Assembly: GCF_001653235.2 (NCBI RefSeq)
Contig: NC_035792.1
Span: 4,030,001 to 4,094,000 of the forward strand
DNA: 64,000 nt
Source of the DNA: Pochonia chlamydosporia 170
Lineage: Eukaryota > Ascomycota > Sordariomycetes > Hypocreales > Clavicipitaceae
Direction of reading: 5' to 3'
The notes under the pieces are model-generated. The model was not told the DNA's origin and made no database searches. It saw only the letters and a program-made list of their open reading frames with translations. How positions within the stretch are numbered: the stretch's first letter is position 1; each line of letters begins with the position of its first letter. Position numbers and translations under genes: made by a program. Below, in pieces: positions 58,073 to 64,000 of this stretch.

Positions 58073-59221
58073 TTATTTGCTTCCTTGGATAGGAGCACGA
58101 GGAGCCTCATCATCGCTCTCACTAACACTGTCATCGCCGGGGACTTCGGCATTCTCTCTTGCTCTCTCCTCCATAAGAGCCTGCAGCTCTGCTTCATCTC
58201 TATCGGTAACAGCCTTGGGCTCCGTCTTGACTTTCAGGTTTCCTTTAGAGGCGACTATGCTTTCTCTCGCACATTCGATAGCCTCTTGCAGCACGGCAAT
58301 ACCCTCATCCTTATCAAAAACAACGGCGGAAAGCACGTAGTGAGGCGCCGAGATAACCTTGGCGCTGATCTCAACAGCCTTTGTGCTCTTATCCTGGGCA
58401 GCTCGAAGAGCCTTGATGATGCCGTCGATGCCTTCATAGGAGAAGCAGGTGACTTCAAGCTCGGCCAAAACCTTGACGCGCTGTGGTGTGAGACGCTTGG
58501 TGATGTAGTCCTTCAGCTCGTCCTCGGCACCTTTGCTTGGGAAAGCAATGTCGGTCCAGACTGAGGGGTTGCTATACACAATGTTAATATTTTTGACCAA
58601 GCTCCAAGCGAATATTGTTTGACAACTTACGTAATGGAAAGCTTGAACGCATCGACAGCGTGTCCGAATTTACGGTTCAACGGCCAAGCAATGGTCTCGT
58701 ACAGGGTCTCAACAGGGGTCTGAGTTTTGTCGGCAACGTGTCTCATGATCAAGTGGACGGTCTTGCTCTTGTTGTATCGCTCCTCGCACTTGGCGGCTTC
58801 TTCGGCAGACACACGACGCTTGGAGAGATCAATATACCCTGTCTCCATTATTAGCCTCTCCAAAATTTTTGACCCTCATCTCTACTGTCTCTGACAAGAG
58901 ATTCACGCACCTTTCTCCTTGTCCACACGCAGCACGACGGCAACTTCGTCACGACCGACTCTGACGAGCTTCTGAATACTTCTGATACGTCGTCGGGACA
59001 ATTCAGAAAGCAGAATCATGCCATCGATGTTGTCGTACTCCAAAAGCTTGACATAAGCACCCATTTCGGCGATCTGTCCACATATTATTGTCAGGTCCGT
59101 TGCCCCTCCATGCCATGCTGCGACTGATGGTCTTCAGACTCACCTGCTTGACATTGACCATGACACAGCTATCGACCGCCGGGTACTTCTCCTCGTAAAA
59201 ACGGCAATTGGTGAACGACAT
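58073..59221 (-). CDS. SUI2: Translation initiation factor eIF2 alpha subunit
   Basis: Four exons, 59221-59144, 59073-58911, 58838-58631, 58571-58073, give 315 aa. The S1-type OB domain is at the N-terminus: [37 protein letters not shown]. The regulatory serine is S52 counting Met (LSRRRIRS), the Ser51 phosphorylated by Gcn2-type kinases. Then [20 protein letters not shown], the helical domain, and the alpha/beta C-terminal domain ([27 protein letters not shown]) end in an acidic tail ([14 protein letters not shown]). It is part of the cytosolic eIF2-GTP-Met-tRNAi ternary complex. The first intron follows codon 26. Divergent from BUB3 with a 950-nt gap. Confidence 0.97.
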
Positions 59222-60171
59222 TTTGGCGGTGTCGCGTATATCGCTAGCAGTATGAAAATTCGTCTATTCGTTCGGTTTTCCTGGGAGCAGAGAAGAGAGG
59301 AGGGGTTTGCTGGAAGCAGCTTGCGCCGATAATTTTGCGGGTGCAAAATTGTTCCCAAGACAGTCGTTCGCCAAACACGGATATTTGTTGAGGAGGCTTT
59401 AAAATTTCAAGTGTCGAGGAAATAAAGTGCGCCTTGTGCCGATCTTCGAGTTCGTCGTGCGGGCAGCTGCAATCGTGGGGTCGTGAGAAGGATGAGGTTG
59501 TCGAAGAGTCACAAGTTTGAAATTTGGCAAAGTCCCACGAATGGATGGTGGGGTATGTGGTTGATGTTAGCTGGGCACATATTTGGGGCAGCAGCCCCCA
59601 CCATGAAGACTCATTGTGGACAGCATTCTAGGTGACCTAACCTCCAAAAAGTAAGCCTAAGTCCGTATAAAATTCACTTAAATATGTTTACATTTTAAAA
59701 TGCTCTTTATTAATAATGTAGTCTTAGAATAAGCATATTGCTCGCTTTTGATTCTTAGATTTTGCCAGTCTGGCTTGCAGATGAGAAACTGGTGCCATAA
59801 GTGGGCATCTTGGGTATCATGCCAAAAATGCGACCATACGCCACACTTTTTGTTTGCGCAACTGAGCCACACCAAGATAAACCAACTCAACTACCTACCT
59901 AGGTAGGTAGGTAGTTATATGGTGCTGCAGGCTTTCAGTACTACGTAGTTTTCTGGTGACCCTGTTGCCATGAGAAATTCATGTTCATCCCTATGTTTTG
60001 CTCATATAGAATCTAGTAGCCTTCCAAGTACTCGGCTCACTACGCCTGATCACAAACCCATCCACGCCCAATGATACCTGATAACTCCGCAACAACCACT
60101 ATCACCACGTGACCAGCAACTCACCTCACCAAGCTCCCAGGCTATCAACAGTCCGAATCAGAACATCAACA
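59222..60171. promoter_or_regulatory. Divergent promoter region, eIF2-alpha and BUB3
   Basis: 950 nt without a gene. It contains CACGTGAC (E-box, 60106-60113) 59 nt upstream of the BUB3 ATG and an AT-rich middle (59640-59760). Confidence 0.5.
59891..59910. repeat. 20-nt perfect palindrome CTACCTACCTAGGTAGGTAG
   Basis: Perfect palindrome of the TACCTAGGTA motif family, followed by one extra GTAG unit. It lies in the eIF2-alpha/BUB3 divergent promoter region. Confidence 0.9.
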
Positions 60172-61389
60172 ATGGCTCCCGGTAAGCTCCCCAACGACCC
60201 ATTGGCAAAATCCCAGCCCTACCACTCAATAACACGACTAACCCACCTCAAACAGCTACACAATTCGAGCTCTCCCCGCCCCCGGGCGACGCCGTTTCCG
60301 CCATCGCATTCGCGCCCTCCAACTCCAGCAAGCTCCTCGTCTCGTCGTGGGACAAGAACGTATACAGCTACAATGTCGCCAGCGGCGGGTCGGAAGGGAG
60401 TCTGACAAACACATATGGGCACCGAGCCCCCGTTCTAGACGTCTGCTTTGGCGCGACTGACAATGAAGCTTTCACGGCTGGCATGGACTGGACGGTCAGC
60501 AGGTGCGGGCCACGACCTTTCAACGTTACTTGAATAGAGCTAACTTTTGCTTGTAGATTGGACTTGGAAACTGGCGATATAACACCGCTGAGTAAACATG
60601 CGGCGCCTGTTCGTCGCGTCGTATACAACAAGGATCACAGTACGCTTATCCCCTGCGCAGTCATAGCCTCAACTAACATGGCTAGATATCCTCGTGTCTG
60701 CTTCATGGGACAGCACGCTTAACCTACACGACCTCTCCTCCAACAGCGCCCCCATCCGCATCCCTCTCCCTGGCAAACCCCACGCCATTTCCTCCAGCCC
60801 GACCAAGATTGTTGTCGCCATGACCGGCCGCATCATCCACATCTATGACCTCAACTCCATAGCACAGCTCTTCGCCTCTGGTGGCACGGAGCTGAAGCCC
60901 TGGCAGACGCGGGAGTCGTCGCTCCGATACCTAACGAGGGCGGTTGCGTGCATGCCCAACGATGCAGGGTATGCGACGTCCAGTATCGAAGGTCGTGTTG
61001 CTGTTGAGTGGTTCGAGGACACGGCAGAGTCGCAGGCTCGCAAGTATGCCTTCAAGTGTCATAGACAACCTGCTCCGGAAGGCGATGGCGACATTGTATA
61101 TCCCGTTAATGCGCTGGCATTTCACCCTGTTCATGGAACATTTGCGTCAGGCGGTGGAGATGGGACCGTTGCATTGTGGGATGCAGAGGCCAAGAGACGG
61201 TTAAAGCAGTATCAAAAATTTCCCAACAGCGTTGCGGCACTGGCTTTTTCAAACGATGGCAAATACCTGGCTGTTGGCGTATGTCCTGGGTTCGAGACGG
61301 GCCAGGAGGACTACACTGGCGCTGGTGCTACGTCGATTTTGATCAGGGAATTAGGTGAGAATGAGGCAAGGGGCAAGGGCGCGAAATAA
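60172..61389 (+). CDS. BUB3: Spindle checkpoint WD40 protein Bub3
   Basis: Four exons, 60172-60181, 60256-60502, 60557-60639, 60686-61389, encode 347 aa; the first exon is only 10 nt (Met-Ala-Pro plus one base). WD40 blades are visible: FELSPPPGDAVSAIAFAP, LLVSSWDKNVYSYN, GHRAPVLDVCF, ILVSASWDSTLNLHDL and VNALAFHPVHGTFASGGGDG. The Bub3-specific box SSIEGRVAVEWFEDT separates it from the close relative Rae1. Bub3 binds Bub1/Mad3 GLEBS motifs at kinetochores and is needed for the mitotic checkpoint. The C-terminus is normal. The three introns are 46-74 nt. Confidence 0.94.
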
Positions 61390-61844
61390 AGGGTTTGGGA
61401 GGAATATAGACCGGAGCGGTTTTGGCGAGGTACTCACCCTGAACTTCATGGCGTTCGGGCGGGTTACGGATTATTATTGACTGTTGCTTGTGTTCCGCTT
61501 TTTAGTTCCGACGACAGGGGTTTAAAAGTTGGTACGTAAATACCCAGTTATCAACTACATCGTGACAATCATAATTGGCAAATTTGACATGCAGTTGGCA
61601 CATTTGGAAAGGATGCTGGAACACCGTAAATAGGGAAAGCGCATGTAGGAATTATGATTGCTTTTACCCTCCTGAGATACCAGGCAGGCGCCCAATGTCT
61701 GTAACCCAGACCCAATGCTATATAGACGCAGTATCAAGTCTACTACGGATAGTACCGTCTATACGGGGGCGTCAATTCTTCAATTGCATTATTATGAGGT
61801 CGGTATGGTAACCAACGCCAGCTATACGACTTGAAAGAAGAGTT
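61390..61844. other. Convergent 3' region, BUB3 and aldo/keto reductase
   Basis: About 455 nt between convergent genes, no gene seen; presumed 3' UTRs. Confidence 0.5.
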
Positions 61845-63438
61845 CTACTCTCCATATTTCTTCGGCTTGATGGGCTGTGAATATGTTAGAACACCAGCTT
61901 TGGATGGGGGAAAAGTTGATGCGGATTGTACACACCTTGGCATCCTCGACATGATCAAAGTCTCCGGCGGTTGATAATAACCAGATATTCTGCAACGGAT
62001 TGGGTACCTGTTGCCCCCATAGGAAGTTATGTGGGAAGCCCAAATCAAAGGGCACAGCGCTCTCGATTTCCTGAACCTCTTCATCTGTAAGTTCGATGGT
62101 GAGTGCCTCAATATTACCCTTCAGATGTTCCACCTTTCGCCCCCCTATGACGGGAAACACATATGGCGTCTTGTGCATTATGTAGGCCAATGCAATACTA
62201 GTGATGGCCGTGTTTTTGCGGACTGCGATCGCCTCAAGTGCTTGACTCGTTTTGACATCGGCGTCGCTAATCTCTGATTTACGACCTTCGTTGGACCTTC
62301 GAGCTTCTTCTGTCTTAAAGTTTCCACCACCAAGTGAGCCCCAAGGAGTGATGGCCATGCCTTCAGCTTTGCACATGGGAATGACATCACGTTCTAGATC
62401 CCGACAAGAGGCGGACCATCGCCCTTGGTAGACAGAGAACTGGCGAAGACCATGGTTTCGGGCATATTCATTAGCCTTGCTGTAGATGGAGGTTGTGATG
62501 TTAGCATACACTGTATAAGATTGCAGAGTTTCATGCCGGTTACGTACCTCACAATCCAAGCCGGAGCATCACTGATCCCCAAGTACAGGACTTTGCCAGT
62601 AGCGACTAGCTGGTTCAAAGATTGCATAACTTCTGGAATGGACGCGCTGAAGTCCCACCAATGAATATATAAAAGGTCAATGTAGTCAGTTTGCAGCTTT
62701 TTCAAGCTGGCATTGACAGATACATGTAGACTCTTTGTGCCATTTCCAACACAGTTGGCCATGATGTGAGGGTGATTGGGGCCAGCCTTGAAGTTGGTCG
62801 TGTACTTGGTGGAGATGACTACATGGGAGAATGTATTGTGAGCAATTGATGCCTTTATCAACTTGGTTTGAAAGAGGGTTCATATGAGCCGTGAGAACTC
62901 ACCCATCTGGTCGCGGTTGCCACGTTTTCTCATCCACTCGCCAATCCATGTTTCTGATTGCTCAAACTGGTAACTGTTGGCGGTGTCAATGAAATTACCT
63001 AGACAGCCGAGTACGATCAGCAATGACTTTCATGGTGATGGCGGTGTCTGGTGTGCGACGGGTGTCTTTATAGCTCTAACCTCCCTGCCCATGGTATCAG
63101 CAATGTTTAGCAGGTTATGCACAGTTCTGCAGCAAAACTGTTATTATGCAACGACTCACTTGCTCAAAAAAGAAATCGAGAATTTTTTCGGTATTTGCCT
63201 GGTTGCATTCTCCCATCCAGTCGGTCCTGTGGATGCCGGGTGGTCAGTGACATGCTTTTTAATGATGCCTGAACTGTTGAGTCTTGGCACACGACGATAT
63301 GCATTCGTACCAGGCATCACCAAAGTTCATAGAACCAAGGCATAAAGGACTAACTCGAACCGATGCGGTTGGAGACAGAAGGCGGTAATGAGACAAGGGC
63401 GATTTCGGTGACCCGTTTTGTGGCAATGCGACGTTCAT
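61845..63438 (-). CDS. Aldo/keto reductase, norsolorinic acid reductase/aryl-alcohol dehydrogenase type
   Basis: Seven exons fit: 63438-63311, 63226-63160, 63084-63081, 62998-62903, 62818-62548, 62479-61936, 61874-61845, giving 379 aa. The third is a 4-nt microexon needed to complete [14 protein letters not shown]; both introns beside it have a CATTGCTGAT branch-point context. The catalytic tetrad is D71, Y76, K103 and H151 ([18 protein letters not shown]). NADPH-binding features near the C-terminus include [16 protein letters not shown]. It is cytosolic, NADPH-dependent, and of the AKR9-like fungal group that includes aflatoxin-pathway NorB and yeast Aad proteins. No cluster partners are seen, so no specific substrate can be given. 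The last exon codes for nine residues. Confidence 0.88.
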
Positions 63439-64000
63439 GGCTGTCAAGTTAAGGAGCTCGGTGTCAAAACCGACCGGACGTGATGGTTCTCTGGGGTCTA
63501 GGCTGGGCTGGGCTGTTGTAGGAGAAGAGAGGACAGACGTGAAAGGTTCTATGAATACTACAACGTGGTTCGTTTCAGATGCTACATCAGCGTAATATGT
63601 AAGATCGTCGTCCCAGGTTCAGATGAATCGGGGGATGACGTGTGTTTATGTCTCAAAAGTTCAAGAGCAATCGCTACTCATTAGCCTTGGCTCCTGCCCG
63701 ACATGACGCTAAGGAGCTATTACTTTTCCACTTCACGTAGTCAAGCCTCCTTCTAATTAAGTACGGATGTTGGAGAAGCCACGGGGTACATTGTGAACCA
63801 GAAGGAACTGGTGACGCCCTGTGGAAAGTGGCTTTGCACATTGACCAGACGGTCGGCCCGCAGTTGCAACATTAGGGACAATGGGAAGAAAAGAAAGGGA
63901 ATAGAAAAGGGGAAAAGGTTAAGCCCATGCGGGGATTGCCGCCGGTTGAGATACGATCCAGGCTTTGTGAGTGGCTCTGAGAGAAACGGATGTTGCAACT
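63439..64000. other. Upstream region of the aldo/keto reductase gene, right edge
   Basis: About 560 nt to the window end. No gene recognised; likely the reductase promoter. Confidence 0.5.

Noticed and set aside
50109..63438. Secondary-metabolite cluster suggested by the 2OG oxygenase and NorB-like reductase
   Set aside because: They are over 10 kb apart, separated by housekeeping genes, and no synthase, terpene cyclase or cluster regulator is present.

Overview
This is a eukaryotic window. Genes are split by short GT-AG introns of about 50-100 nt with CTRAY-type branch points, coding exons are C/G-ending at third positions, and the encoded families point to a filamentous ascomycete. Most likely it is a Sordariomycete of the order Hypocreales; that placement is inferred from protein style and was not computed. 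I support 20 protein-coding genes plus one weak small-ORF candidate. I see no tRNA, rRNA, CRISPR array or intact transposon. Gene models were built by hand from reading-frame continuity, splice motifs and family similarity; wherever I call an exon chain, its phases add up to an open frame.

Left block, 1-25.9 kb: a secreted/transmembrane Kelch protein, the divergent pair HGH1 (eEF2 folding) and ENP1/bystin (40S biogenesis), and a Ser-rich fungal protein whose frame is broken by one in-frame TAG. These are followed by an LtrA-type multi-pass membrane protein, ORC4 (here with an AT-hook and PHD finger in front of its AAA+ domain), a DUF7053 protein, a GPI-anchored wall protein, and the RGS/DEP developmental regulator FlbA.

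Middle block, about 25.9-42.7 kb: almost 17 kb in which I cannot support any gene. It is not visibly AT-rich. It carries many very short tandem repeats, dispersed palindromic motifs (TACCTAGGTA and GTACGGAGTAC types) and a 26-nt poly(A) tract next to a near-palindrome. It starts directly upstream of flbA, so part of it may be flbA regulatory DNA.

Right block, 42.7-64 kb: compact housekeeping genes. They are CDC73 (Paf1 complex), a Leu5-type CoA carrier, a METTL4-like MT-A70 methyltransferase, mitochondrial uL23, a 2-oxoglutarate/Fe(II) oxygenase, a conserved unknown protein, a second mitochondrial carrier (Mme1-like), inner-membrane protease IMP2, eIF2-alpha, BUB3 and an aldo/keto reductase. 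Four of the seven genes between 45.7 and 57.2 kb act in mitochondria.

No clear new multigene system stands out. The points most worth a second look are the single TAG in an otherwise intact gene (8559-8561), a predicted 4-nt microexon in the aldo/keto reductase (63081-63084), the PHD/AT-hook ORC4, and the repeat-rich gene desert next to flbA.
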